A stretch of DNA of 64,000 nt, from assembly GCA_018712645.1 (NCBI GenBank), contig DVGO01000013.1:1-64000 (forward strand), written 5' to 3'. The position numbers and the translations under genes were made by a program. Positions 50,798 through 59,686 of this stretch are shown here, in pieces (within the stretch, counting starts at the first letter, position 1; every line of letters begins with the position of its first letter). The notes below the pieces were generated by a model. The model saw only the letters and a list, made by a program, of their open reading frames with translations, was not told where the DNA came from and searched no databases. The stretch is from Candidatus Faecousia faecavium (GTDB lineage Bacteria; Bacillota; Clostridia; Oscillospirales; Oscillospiraceae).

Positions 50798-52897
50798 ATG
50801 CTGACAAATTACTTGGAAAAAGTGTATGCTGGCTTTTTGGGAATGAACATCGGAATCCGGCTGGGTGCCCCGGTAGAGCCCACAATCTGGTCCTATGAAC
50901 GAATCTATAAAACCTACGGAGATATCCGGGGCTATGTCAAAGAATATAAAAACTTCGCAGCAGACGACGATGCCAACGGTCCTGTGTACTTCCTGCGAGC
51001 CTTGCTGGACGATGCCGTTGACAGACCCCTGACACCCCAGGATGTGGCCCGGGCTTGGCTTAACTATGCCCGGGAAGGTTTGGGTATGTTCTGGTGGGGC
51101 GGATATGGCAGAAGCACGGAACACACCGCCTATCTGAACCTGAAGCATGGCATTCCTGCTCCCCAGTCTGGTTCCATTGCCCAAAATGGAAAAATCATTG
51201 CAGAACAGATCGGCGGACAGATCTTCATTGATACCTGGGGCCTGGTCAATCCCTGCAATCCCAAGCGTGCTGCGGATTATGGACAGGCTGCCGCCTCGGT
51301 TTCCCATGACGGGGACGGCGTTTGGGGCGCGCGGTTTATGTGCGCTGCCATTGCCAAAGCCTTTGAAACCGGGGATGTAATGGAAATTGTTGCCGCAGGT
51401 CTTGCAGAAATCCCCGAAGACAGCACTTACCATAAGGTCTGTGATGCAGTATTGGATTTCTACAAGAAGCACCCCGAGGATTGGCGCGCATGCTATCAGA
51501 TGCTGGTGGCAGATTGGGGCTACGACAAATATCAGGGCGTGTGCCACATTATCCCCAACGCCGGTGTATGCATGATGGCTTTGGCCTACGGCCAGGGCAA
51601 CTTCTGCCGTACCATTGAGATTGCTACCATGGCCGGTTGGGATACAGACTGCAACGCGGGCAATGTGGGCACGATTATGGGCGTGGCCTGCGGCATGGAG
51701 GGCCTGCCCCGGCATTATCTGGACCCCATCAACGACGGCATCGTCTGCTCCGGCATTTCCGGATACCTCAACATCATTGACATTCCTTCCTTCTGCCGGG
51801 AAGTTGCCATGCTGGGCTATCGGCTGAACCAGGAGCCCATGCCGGAAGATCTGCGCAATGCCTATCGTCCCGGAGAAATCTACTTCGACTTTGAACTGCC
51901 CGGCTCTACCCACAATATCCGCGTTTCGGACAGCTTCCTGTGCCGGGTGACCCACAGCACAAAGAAGGCATATCGGGGAACCGGTTCTCTGGAAATTCTC
52001 ATGGACCGGATGCTTCGGGGACAGAACTGCAAGGTATTTTACAAGCCCTTCTATATCCGTCAGGATTTCTCCGACGAGCGGTACAGTCCTGTGTTTACGC
52101 CTACGGTATATCCCGGCATGACGGTTTCCATGAAGCTGTGCCTGGACCAGTGGAACGGAAACGAAACCCCTGCGGTTGCGCCTTATATCCGTACCTGCAG
52201 TGATAAGGTTGATCATGTTCAGGGGTACATCAAGCTGCAGCAGGACAAGTGGATTGACGTTACCTTCACCATTCCGGATACCAACGGCGATATGATCGAC
52301 GAAGTTGGCTTCCTGCTGGAAAGCTACACGCCCAAGGACAAGACCCTGGGCGTGGTGTACCTGGACGAGTTCTGCATTTCCGGCAAAACAGCCTATACCA
52401 TTGATATGGCAAAACAGCATAACGATTTTGCTGCCATTACCCCCTTCTCCCTGGACCATGGAGCCTGGGATCTGTACGGCGGCACCCTGAATCTGATGCG
52501 CTGCGAACCTTCCTTTGCCTACACCGGTCACTATTATGCTGCGGACTATGTGTGCTCCGCTCCGGTCACACCCTTGAATGGAACCAGCCACCTGCTGATT
52601 GCCCGGGCCCAGGGCGCCATGCGCTGCTATGCCGGCGGTTTGGGCAGTGAAGGAAAACTGGTGCTGATGAAGAACGATTTTGGTTTCCAGACTCTGGCAG
52701 AATGTGCATTTGACTGGCAGCCCAATCAGACCTACCAGATTACCCTGACCTGCAAGGGCAATCATATCAGTCTGCAGGTCGATGGCGTAGACTATCTGCA
52801 AGTGGAAGACGATTCGTTCCGGTATGGCATGTACGGCTGTGGTTCTCTGGAAACCGGACGGACCGCCTTTGGCAACTTTGCATATCGTGACCTGTAA
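50798..52897 (+). CDS. Large ARH-fold glycohydrolase with C-terminal beta-sandwich domains
   Basis: A 699-residue two-part protein. The N-terminal 350 residues or so form an ADP-ribosylglycohydrolase fold. Signs are KVYAGFLGMNIGIRLGAP, the first metal motif region FAADDDANGP, SHDGDGVWGARFM and the second motif GWDTDCNAGNVGTIMGV. The remaining 340 residues are beta-rich, with two domains that resemble carbohydrate-binding or LamG-like sandwiches. There is no signal peptide. ATG 50798 has GGGGAAGG upstream. It is co-transcribed with a sugar kinase 15 nt downstream, so it likely releases the sugar that the kinase uses. Confidence 0.82.
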   Translation: MLTNYLEKVYAGFLGMNIGIRLGAPVEPTIWSYERIYKTYGDIRGYVKEYKNFAADDDANGPVYFLRALLDDAVDRPLTPQDVARAWLNYAREGLGMFWWGGYGRSTEHTAYLNLKHGIPAPQSGSIAQNGKIIAEQIGGQIFIDTWGLVNPCNPKRAADYGQAAASVSHDGDGVWGARFMCAAIAKAFETGDVMEIVAAGLAEIPEDSTYHKVCDAVLDFYKKHPEDWRACYQMLVADWGYDKYQGVCHIIPNAGVCMMALAYGQGNFCRTIEIATMAGWDTDCNAGNVGTIMGVACGMEGLPRHYLDPINDGIVCSGISGYLNIIDIPSFCREVAMLGYRLNQEPMPEDLRNAYRPGEIYFDFELPGSTHNIRVSDSFLCRVTHSTKKAYRGTGSLEILMDRMLRGQNCKVFYKPFYIRQDFSDERYSPVFTPTVYPGMTVSMKLCLDQWNGNETPAVAPYIRTCSDKVDHVQGYIKLQQDKWIDVTFTIPDTNGDMIDEVGFLLESYTPKDKTLGVVYLDEFCISGKTAYTIDMAKQHNDFAAITPFSLDHGAWDLYGGTLNLMRCEPSFAYTGHYYAADYVCSAPVTPLNGTSHLLIARAQGAMRCYAGGLGSEGKLVLMKNDFGFQTLAECAFDWQPNQTYQITLTCKGNHISLQVDGVDYLQVEDDSFRYGMYGCGSLETGRTAFGNFAYRDL

Positions 52898-52912
52898 TAG
52901 GGGGGAGACGGT

Positions 52913-53800
52913 ATGAAAATTTTGTGTTTTGGTTCTCTTAATCTGGACAAAGTCTACTCTGTTACCCATTTTGTACGGGCAGGAGAAACCCTCTCCTCTA
53001 CCAAAATGCAGGAATTCTGCGGCGGCAAGGGCCTGAACCAATCGGTTGCCCTGGCCCGGGCGGGGGCGGAAACCTACCACGCCGGCTGCGTAGGCCAGGC
53101 AGATGGAGAGCCTCTGCTGGCCATGCTCCGCTCCAGCGGCGTGGACACCACACTGGTGCGGATGCTGCCCTGTCCCAGCGGTCATGCCATTATTCAGGTC
53201 AATGAACAGGGGCAAAACTGCATCCTCCTGTACGGTGGTGCCAACCAGGAGGTAACCAAGGAGCAAATTGACGCAGTGCTGGAGCAGTTCCAGCCTGGGG
53301 ATATGCTGGTTTTGCAGAATGAAATCAACAATCTTCCTTACCTCATGGAAACCGCCGGGAAAAAGGGTATGGAGATTGTGCTGAATCCTTCTCCCATGAA
53401 CGATGCCATTTTAAAGCTCCCTCTGGAATATGTTCGTTATTTTATTCTCAACGAAGTGGAAGCGAGGGATTTGTGCGCTGAAGAAGGGCCGGAGGAAGCT
53501 TTTGCCGACAAACTGCTGCGCAGATTCCCCAACAGCAAAATTGTGCTGACTTTGGGAAGCAAAGGCTCCATCTATGTGGATCAGAAGCAGCGCGTCATCC
53601 AGCCGGCCTACCGGGTGGAAGCTGTTGATACCACTGCCGCGGGAGATACCTTTACCGGGTATTTCCTGGCAGGGATCGCCGGAGGAATGGATGTGAAAGC
53701 GGCTTTGCAGCAGGCTGCAAAAGCTGCAGCCATCGCAGTCAGCCGAAAAGGCGCAGCGCCCAGCATCCCCACATTGGAAGAAACCCAGGCTTTCCGGTAA
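52913..53800 (+). CDS. PfkB-family sugar kinase (ribokinase-like)
   Basis: A 295-residue kinase. It begins ILCFGSLNLDKVYSVTHFVRAGETL, has CGGKGLNQSVALARAG, and ends with the phosphotransfer signature DTTAAGDTFTGYFLAG containing the catalytic Asp. The ribokinase group, possibly a ribose or nucleoside kinase, fits best. It follows ARH2 by 15 nt with GGGGGG near ATG 52913. Its partner enzyme and the LacI operator suggest phosphorylation of a sugar released from a glycoside. Length is normal, unlike the copy at 36315-37352. Confidence 0.88.
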   Translation: MKILCFGSLNLDKVYSVTHFVRAGETLSSTKMQEFCGGKGLNQSVALARAGAETYHAGCVGQADGEPLLAMLRSSGVDTTLVRMLPCPSGHAIIQVNEQGQNCILLYGGANQEVTKEQIDAVLEQFQPGDMLVLQNEINNLPYLMETAGKKGMEIVLNPSPMNDAILKLPLEYVRYFILNEVEARDLCAEEGPEEAFADKLLRRFPNSKIVLTLGSKGSIYVDQKQRVIQPAYRVEAVDTTAAGDTFTGYFLAGIAGGMDVKAALQQAAKAAAIAVSRKGAAPSIPTLEETQAFR

Positions 53801-53848
53801 GAATTTTTTTACAGAACCCTTTTCTTTGAAAAATCCTCCTAAAACAAG

Positions 53849-53880
53849 AAAAAAGTGCTTGCAGCGCAAGCACTTTTTTC
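53849..53880. terminator. Bidirectional terminator between the kinase and the response regulator
   Basis: A perfect 10-bp stem AAGTGCTTGC with GCAAGCACTT and a 3-nt loop is flanked by A and T runs on both sides. Confidence 0.85.
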
Positions 53881-53893
53881 TTTCTATCGCTAG

Positions 53894-54580
53894 TTACAGG
53901 ACTTCAAACTTATACCCAACGCCCCAGACGGTTTTCAGGCTCCAGCTTTCGCTGACCCCTTCCAGCTTTTCCCGCAGCCGCTTGACGTGTACGTCTACGG
54001 TACGGCTGTCGCCGAAGTAGTCAAAGCCCCAGACCTCGTCCAGCAGCTGGTTACGGGTGTAGACCCGGTTGGGAGAGGAGGCCAGGTAGTAAAGCAGCTC
54101 CATCTCCTTGGGGGGTGTGTCGATTTTCTTGCCGTCCACGGTCAGCTCAAAGGCGTCCATGTCAATAATCAGCTTGTCAAAGACCAGACGGCGGGCTTTC
54201 TTTTCCGCGGTGACACCGCTGCTGCGGCGCAGAACCGCTTCAATTCTGGCCAGAACTTCCTTCATTTCAAAGGGTTTGGTGATGTAATCATCGGCGCCGG
54301 ATTTGAGACCCGACACCTTGTCGTCGGTTTCTCCCTTGGCGGTGAGCATAATCACCGGGGTCTGGGATTCGGCCCGGATGGTCTTGCAAACCGTCCAGCC
54401 ATCCATCACCGGCATCATCACGTCCAGCAGTACCAGATCGGGCTTGATGGCCCGGAACTTGCTCAGACCCTGACCGCCATCGGCGGCAACGGTAACGGCG
54501 TAGCCCTCCTTTTCCAGGTACATCTGCAAAAGTTCTGCAATATTACGGTCGTCCTCAACAATCAAAACGGAGACAGCCAT
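53894..54580 (-). CDS. WalR-like OmpR-family response regulator, orphan
   Basis: A 228-residue regulator. The receiver domain has VEDDRNIAELL at the N-terminus, the phosphoacceptor Asp near 53 in LVLLDVMMPVMDGW and the conserved Lys in ITKPFE. The winged helix has TRNQLLDEVWGFDYFGDSRTVDVHVKRLREKLE and ends WGVGYKFEVL. No kinase is adjacent. The kinase-htrA operon on the same strand begins 18 kb downstream and is preceded by a fragment matching this C-terminus. GGGAGG precedes ATG 54580. Confidence 0.92.
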   Translation of the reverse strand: MAVSVLIVEDDRNIAELLQMYLEKEGYAVTVAADGGQGLSKFRAIKPDLVLLDVMMPVMDGWTVCKTIRAESQTPVIMLTAKGETDDKVSGLKSGADDYITKPFEMKEVLARIEAVLRRSSGVTAEKKARRLVFDKLIIDMDAFELTVDGKKIDTPPKEMELLYYLASSPNRVYTRNQLLDEVWGFDYFGDSRTVDVHVKRLREKLEGVSESWSLKTVWGVGYKFEVL

Positions 54581-54783
54581 GAGAAAATTCCTCCCTTTCT
54601 ATTTCTTTTCTTTTTACCCTATTATACCGCAAAAATGGATTGGGGAGTGAACAATTTGTAAAGAGTAAGCCGGTAATTTGTGAACACAAACTTCTGCTTG
54701 CAAATTAGCCCGTTTCGGGGTATGATGATTCCGTTGGGAAAGGTTTTTCCAAAATTTGAATTTTCCATGGGAAAGGAACGATT

Positions 54784-55626
54784 ATGGTCGAATTACTCAA
54801 AGCGGTCCTGTTTGGCATTGTGGAGGGCGTTACCGAATGGCTGCCCATCTCCTCTACGGGCCACCTGATTCTGCTCAATGAATTTATCAATCTGAATGTG
54901 TCCGAGGAATTTCGGAGCATGTTCGACGTGGTTATCCAGCTGGGAGCCATTCTGGCAGTGATTGTGCTGTTCTTCCACAAGCTCAACCCCTTCTCTCCCA
55001 GCAAAAACGGGAAGGAAAAGCGCCAGACCTGGGATCTGTGGTTCAAGGTTGTGGCTGCCATCATCCCCTCCGGCGTGGTGGGCGTGCTCTTTGACGATTG
55101 GATGGACGAGCACCTGCACAACGGCATTGTGGTGTCCATTGCTCTGATTGTCTACGGTATCGCCTTCATTCTGGTGGAGCGGCGCAACCAGGGCAAGCAT
55201 TGCCGGGTGATTCAGGACGTTCACGAAATTGATTATAAAACCGCTCTGATGATCGGCGTTTTTCAGTGCCTGAGCCTGATTCCCGGTACCTCCCGGTCCG
55301 GCTCCACCATTCTGGGCGCCATTCTGATTGGCGTGGGCCGCAGCGCCGGCGCAGAGTTCAGCTTCTTCATGGCCATTCCCACCATGCTGGGTGCTTCCGC
55401 CATCAAGCTGCTGAAGTTCCTGGCCAGCGGGGTCAGCGCCACTTCCACGGAAATCTGGGTTCTCATTATCGGCAGTGTGGTGTCCTTCCTGGTGAGCCTG
55501 CTGGTAATCAAGGCCCTGATGGAATACGTCCGCAAGCACTCGTTCTCCGCCTTCGGCGTCTACCGGATTGTGCTGGGCACGGTGGTGCTGATTTACTTTG
55601 CCGCAAAAGCCTTTATTTTGGCCTAA
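54784..55626 (+). CDS. uppP: Undecaprenyl-diphosphate phosphatase UppP
   Basis: A 280-residue membrane phosphatase that recycles the lipid carrier for peptidoglycan. The N-terminal motif GIVEGVTEWLPISSTGHLILL holds the catalytic Glu-rich and SSTGH parts. The second motif is FQCLSLIPGTSRSGSTILGA with the catalytic Arg/Ser. Seven to eight hydrophobic segments are evident. ATG 54784 follows AAAGGA. Bacitracin resistance is a usual side effect of this family. It precedes the epimerase by 18 nt. Confidence 0.95.
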   Translation: MVELLKAVLFGIVEGVTEWLPISSTGHLILLNEFINLNVSEEFRSMFDVVIQLGAILAVIVLFFHKLNPFSPSKNGKEKRQTWDLWFKVVAAIIPSGVVGVLFDDWMDEHLHNGIVVSIALIVYGIAFILVERRNQGKHCRVIQDVHEIDYKTALMIGVFQCLSLIPGTSRSGSTILGAILIGVGRSAGAEFSFFMAIPTMLGASAIKLLKFLASGVSATSTEIWVLIIGSVVSFLVSLLVIKALMEYVRKHSFSAFGVYRIVLGTVVLIYFAAKAFILA

Positions 55627-55644
55627 CGTAAGGAGGAACATAGT

Positions 55645-56523
55645 ATGGAATACACCATCGAAAATGAGTACCTGAAAGCAACTGTTACCACCTGGGGTGC
55701 TCAGGTGAAAAGCGTGATTCGCAAATGCGACGGCGTGGAGCATATGTGGCAGGCAGACCCGGCAGTCTGGGGCTACCATGCCCCCATCCTCTTCCCCCAT
55801 GCGGGAAAGGTTGTGGATAACAAAATCGTGGCCAAGGGAAAGACCTTTGAAGCCACCCAGCACGGCTTTGCCCGGAACATGGAGCATACCCTGGTAGACC
55901 GGGACGAAACCACCGTAGTGCTGGAACTGTGCGCCAATGCTGAGACACTGGAAAGATTCCCCTACGATTTCCGGCTGGTGTCCACCTTCACCCTGGAAAA
56001 TGATACCCTGCATCATACCCTGACAGTGGAAAACCTGGACGAAGAGAAGATGCCATTTGGCATCGGCTACCACCCGGCTTTCACTGTTCCCTTTGACGAC
56101 AAGCACCAGGCTACCGACTATGAGCTGCGGTTTTCCCAGATGGAGTCTCCCATCTGCATCAACAACCTGCCCTACGGCCTGATGCACGGGGACTATTATC
56201 AGCTGGGGGCCAACATCCAGACCCTGGCTGTGGATGAAAACCTGTTCCAGGATGACAGCCACTGCATGGTCAACCTCCAGTCCCAGACCCTGGGCCTGTA
56301 TGAAAAGGGCACCGGCCGTGGTGTGGTGTGCAACATCGGAGAGTTCCCCTACACCCTGCTGTGGAGCAAGCCCGGTATGCCCAAATTCATCTGCATCGAG
56401 CCCTGGCACAGCCTGCCCAGCAGCGAAAACGGCAGCACCAACTGGGACGAAAAGCCCGCCGCCGCCATTTTGCTGCCGGGAGAAAGCTGGAGCTGCACCT
56501 TGAGCACTTCCTTTGTGCGATAA
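55645..56523 (+). CDS. Aldose 1-epimerase-like protein
   Basis: A 292-residue beta-sandwich protein of the GalM/LacX (YeaD-like) family. Signs are TWGAQVKSVI, HAPILFPHAGKV, QHGFARNMEHTL, FGIGYHPAF and a C-terminal CIEPWHSLP. These fit sugar mutarotases with conserved His residues, here in HGFAR and GYHP. The LacX-type branch often acts on hexoses or hexose-6-phosphates. GGAGG precedes ATG 55645. It lies in one direction with uppP and the SdpI-like gene. Confidence 0.82.
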   Translation: MEYTIENEYLKATVTTWGAQVKSVIRKCDGVEHMWQADPAVWGYHAPILFPHAGKVVDNKIVAKGKTFEATQHGFARNMEHTLVDRDETTVVLELCANAETLERFPYDFRLVSTFTLENDTLHHTLTVENLDEEKMPFGIGYHPAFTVPFDDKHQATDYELRFSQMESPICINNLPYGLMHGDYYQLGANIQTLAVDENLFQDDSHCMVNLQSQTLGLYEKGTGRGVVCNIGEFPYTLLWSKPGMPKFICIEPWHSLPSSENGSTNWDEKPAAAILLPGESWSCTLSTSFVR

Positions 56524-56535
56524 CGGGAGGCCGTT

Positions 56536-56928
56536 ATGGGGTTTTGGCTCTTCATGCTGGCAACCAACCTGCTGGTTCCAGTGATTATGATCGGCATTGG
56601 CTGGTATTTTCTCAAAAAACCGCCGAAGAAGATTAACCCCCTCTTTGGCTACCGCACTACCAGATCCATGAAAAATGTGGATACCTGGGCCTTTGCCCAC
56701 CAGATTTGTGGAAAAATCTGGGTGCGCTGGGGTTGGGCAGTGCTGGTTGTTTCGGTGATTCCCATGCTGGTGGTGCTGGGCAAGGACGAGGATACCATCG
56801 GATGGGTTTCCACAGCCATTTGTCTGCTGCAGCTGATTCCGCTGCTGGGCTCCATTGTGCCGGTGGAACGGGCTCTGAAGAAAACCTTTGACGAGTCCGG
56901 AAACAGAAGGCAGAAGCTTCCACAATGA
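56536..56928 (+). CDS. SdpI-family small membrane protein
   Basis: A 130-residue protein with three hydrophobic segments and the SdpI core KINPLFGYRTTRSMKNVDTWAFAHQICGKIW. SdpI proteins in Bacillus act as immunity factors against the SDP toxin, but most homologues have no toxin gene nearby, as here. GGGAGG precedes ATG 56536. The gene lies 12 nt after the epimerase. Confidence 0.82.
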   Translation: MGFWLFMLATNLLVPVIMIGIGWYFLKKPPKKINPLFGYRTTRSMKNVDTWAFAHQICGKIWVRWGWAVLVVSVIPMLVVLGKDEDTIGWVSTAICLLQLIPLLGSIVPVERALKKTFDESGNRRQKLPQ

Positions 56929-56929
56929 A

Positions 56930-56960
56930 AACAGGCAGAGATTTTTTTCTGCCTGTCCCT
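56930..56960 (+). terminator. Hairpin between the SdpI-like and MFS genes
   Basis: ACAGGCAGA and TCTGCCTGT form a 9-bp stem with a T-rich loop, but no T run follows directly. It may weaken read-through. Confidence 0.45.
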
Positions 56961-56992
56961 ATGTAAAAAATAAAAATCTACGGGAGAATGTT

Positions 56993-58153
56993 ATGTATTT
57001 GCTGCTTCTTTCACTCATTTATCTGGCATTTATCAGCTTGGGACTGCCGGATTCTCTGCTGGGTTCCGGCTGGCCTACTATGCGGGAAGCTTTTTCCGTT
57101 CCCATTTCCTATATGGGCATTGTGTCCATGATTATCAGCGGCAGCACCATCTGCTCCAGTCTTTTGTCCGAGCGGCTGACCAAGAAATTTCGCACCCAGT
57201 ATGTGACCGTGGCCAGCGTAATGCTGACGGCCATTTCTCTGTGGGGCTTTTCCACCGCCAGCGCTTTCTGGATGCTCTGCCTCTGGGCCATTCCCTACGG
57301 CCTGGGTGCCGGGGCCATTGACGCAGCCCTGAATAACTACGTTGCCCTGCACTACAGCTCCCGGCATATGAGCTGGCTGCACTGCTTCTGGGGTGTGGGC
57401 ACCATTGTTAGTCCCTATGTGATGAGTTGGGCCTTGATGCACAGCGTCTGGCAGACCGGCTACCGGATGGTGGGCGGGATTCAGTTTGCCATCGCCCTGG
57501 TGCTGATTCTGACTTTGCCGGTGTGGAAAATTCATCAAAAAGGCGAAGCCCAGGAAGAAAACGGGAAAATTCTTGGCATTTCCGGTGCTCTGAAAATCCG
57601 GGGCGTGCCCAGCCTTCTGATTGGCTTCTTCGCCTACTGCGCCGCCGAGAGCACCACCATGCTTTGGGCCAGCAGCTTTTTGGTGGAGGCCCGGGGCATT
57701 ACCAAGGAAGTGGCTGCCGCTTTTGGTGCGTTGTTTTATATCGGCATCACCGCCGGGCGGTTCCTGTCCGGTCTGGTGTCGGAAAAACTGGGAGACAGAA
57801 CCATGATCCGCCTGGGCGCCGCCGTGATGGGGGTGGGCATCGCCTGTGTGCTGCTGCCCTGGGGCGGCAATCTTCCGGCCCTGGCGGGTCTGGTGATCAT
57901 CGGTCTGGGCTGCGCCCCGGTGTATCCCAGCATCATCCACGCCACTCCGGGAAATTTTGGAGCGGAAAATTCCCAGGCCATCATCGGCATCCAGATGGCC
58001 AGCGCCTACGTCGGCTCTACCTTCGTGCCGCCGGTGTTCGGTTTGATTGCCAACCATGTGAGCATCCGGCTGTTTCCGGTGTACATTCTGCTCTTTGGCA
58101 TTCTGATGATCGCCATGACGGAAACCACCTTCCGTAAGGTGCAAAGAAGATAA
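56993..58153 (+). CDS. MFS transporter (fucose-permease-like group)
   Basis: A 386-residue major facilitator with about 12 membrane helices. The first half has LGLPDSLLGSGWPTMREAFSVPISYMGIV and the A-like motif SERLTKKFRT. The centre has GAGAIDAALNNYVALHYSSRHMSWLHCFWGVG, a hallmark of the FHS-type sugar permeases. GGGAGA lies 6 nt before ATG 56993; in-frame starts further up lie in the previous gene. The substrate is unknown. A strong terminator follows. Confidence 0.85.
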   Translation: MYLLLLSLIYLAFISLGLPDSLLGSGWPTMREAFSVPISYMGIVSMIISGSTICSSLLSERLTKKFRTQYVTVASVMLTAISLWGFSTASAFWMLCLWAIPYGLGAGAIDAALNNYVALHYSSRHMSWLHCFWGVGTIVSPYVMSWALMHSVWQTGYRMVGGIQFAIALVLILTLPVWKIHQKGEAQEENGKILGISGALKIRGVPSLLIGFFAYCAAESTTMLWASSFLVEARGITKEVAAAFGALFYIGITAGRFLSGLVSEKLGDRTMIRLGAAVMGVGIACVLLPWGGNLPALAGLVIIGLGCAPVYPSIIHATPGNFGAENSQAIIGIQMASAYVGSTFVPPVFGLIANHVSIRLFPVYILLFGILMIAMTETTFRKVQRR

Positions 58154-58170
58154 CAATATTTCCTTATGAA

Positions 58171-58212
58171 AAAACGTGGAACAAGAATCGCACTTGTTCC
58201 ACGTTTTCTTTT
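58171..58212. terminator. Bidirectional terminator between the MFS gene and rnfB
   Basis: A perfect 15-bp stem (58171-58185 with 58193-58207) has A/T runs on both sides and serves convergent genes. Confidence 0.88.
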
Positions 58213-58218
58213 TCCTGT

Positions 58219-59094
58219 TTACGCCTGAATTACCGGGCCGTTCCGGGACTGAACCACCGGGTCGCCCAGGTCTTCTACCTTGGAGTCCTTAATCAGATGC
58301 TTGGGACAGACCGTGGCGCACAGACCGCAGTTATCGCACTTGCTGTAGTCGATGGTGGCCAGGTTGTTTTCCACCGTGATGGCCTCTTTGGGGCAGATCT
58401 TCTTACACAGGCCGCAGCCGATGCAGCCGACGGTGCAGCTGCGGGTGGTGACGGCACCCTTGGCTAACGATGCGCAGGCGATGACCACATTCCGGTCCGG
58501 CTCCACCGGCACAATCAGATGCCGGGGACATACCGTGGCACAGGCCATACAGCCTACGCACAGGTCTTCGTCCACATGAGCAACACCGTTGACGATCTTC
58601 ATGGCGCCGTACTTGCAGGCCTTCACGCAGCTGCCGTAGCCCAGACAGCCGTACTTACAGGACAGGGGGCCGCTGCCGCCCACCTTGGAAGCTGCCAGAC
58701 AGTTCTTGAAGCCTTCGTAATTGGCCTTGACCTTGGCACCCTTGGTCAGGTTGCCGTCGGCGTCGTAGATCTTTTCACCGGAGCAGCGCACCAGGGCAAC
58801 TTTCCGGGTGACGGTCTGGGCCTTTACGCCCATAATGGCAGCCATGGCCTGGGCGCAGTCGTTGCCGCCGGAGGCGCACTTGCCGATTTCCGCCTCGCCG
58901 TTAAACACGGCTTCTGCGTAAGCACCGCAGCCGGCATAGCCGCAGCCGCCGCAGTTGGCGCCGGGCAGGCATTCGTTCAGCTGATCCAGCCGGGGGTCGC
59001 TCTCTACATAAAATACCTTGGAAGCGGCAGCCAGAACCAGACCGAAAATCAGGCCCAGGCCGCCCAGAATTGCAACCGCAATCAAAATTTCCAT
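58219..59094 (-). CDS. rnfB: Rnf complex subunit RnfB (ferredoxin-type)
   Basis: A 291-residue Fe-S subunit with one N-terminal membrane helix (about 2-24). The four-Cys domain is LPGANCGGCGYAGCGAYAEAV plus a Cys further on. Several ferredoxin-like motifs follow, such as CVGCMACATVCP, CIGCGLCKKICP and CDNCGLCATVCP. It accepts electrons from reduced ferredoxin and passes them to the membrane arm. It is the last gene of rnfCDGEAB, 13 nt after rnfA. Confidence 0.95.
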   Translation of the reverse strand: MEILIAVAILGGLGLIFGLVLAAASKVFYVESDPRLDQLNECLPGANCGGCGYAGCGAYAEAVFNGEAEIGKCASGGNDCAQAMAAIMGVKAQTVTRKVALVRCSGEKIYDADGNLTKGAKVKANYEGFKNCLAASKVGGSGPLSCKYGCLGYGSCVKACKYGAMKIVNGVAHVDEDLCVGCMACATVCPRHLIVPVEPDRNVVIACASLAKGAVTTRSCTVGCIGCGLCKKICPKEAITVENNLATIDYSKCDNCGLCATVCPKHLIKDSKVEDLGDPVVQSRNGPVIQA

Positions 59095-59107
59095 TCTTTC
59101 GCCCTCC

Positions 59108-59686
59108 TTAGAAAATGCTCAGACCGGAGAAGCCCATGAAGGAAAGAGCCAGCAAACCGGCGGCAATCAGTGCAATGGGGAAGCCCTTGAAGCACTCGGG
59201 GCACTCGCTCCGGTTCACCCGTTCCCGGATGGAAGCGAACAGCACAATGGCCAGGGTAAAGCCCAGACCACCGGCAGCGCCGTTGATGGTGCTCAGCAGG
59301 AAGTTGTAGCCCTGCTGCACGTTTACCAGCACCACGCCCAGCACGGCGCAGTTGGTGGTAATCAGAGGCAGGAACACGCCCAGAGCTTTGTACAGGGCGG
59401 GAACACTCTTTTTCAGGAACATTTCCACCACCTGCACGATGGAGGCAATGGCCAGAATGAACACCACCGTCTGCATGTACTCCAGATTCAGAGCGATGAG
59501 GATCAGGTTAATGCCGTAGCAGGCGGCAGAGGCCAGAGCCATGACGAAGGTAACCGCCAGACCCATGCCCAGAGCGGTGTCGATTTTCTTGGACACGCCC
59601 ATGAAGGGGCAGATGCCGTAGAACTTCACCAGAATGAAGTTCTGGGTCAGCAAAGCGCTGATGAGAATACCCAAAATCGCTTCCAT
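59108..59686 (-). CDS. rnfA: Rnf complex subunit RnfA
   Basis: A 192-residue membrane protein with six helices. [37 protein letters not shown] and [16 protein letters not shown] are typical of RnfA, with Cys residues for the 2Fe-2S cluster it shares with RnfE. Its start overlaps the rnfE stop by 1 nt (TAATG). Confidence 0.95.
   Translation of the reverse strand: MEAILGILISALLTQNFILVKFYGICPFMGVSKKIDTALGMGLAVTFVMALASAACYGINLILIALNLEYMQTVVFILAIASIVQVVEMFLKKSVPALYKALGVFLPLITTNCAVLGVVLVNVQQGYNFLLSTINGAAGGLGFTLAIVLFASIRERVNRSECPECFKGFPIALIAAGLLALSFMGFSGLSIF

Noticed and set aside
36007-53893. Classical integrative element in the island
   Set aside because: No integrase, transposase, conjugation gene, tRNA target or exact direct repeat was found at the edges. 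It is described only as an inserted island.
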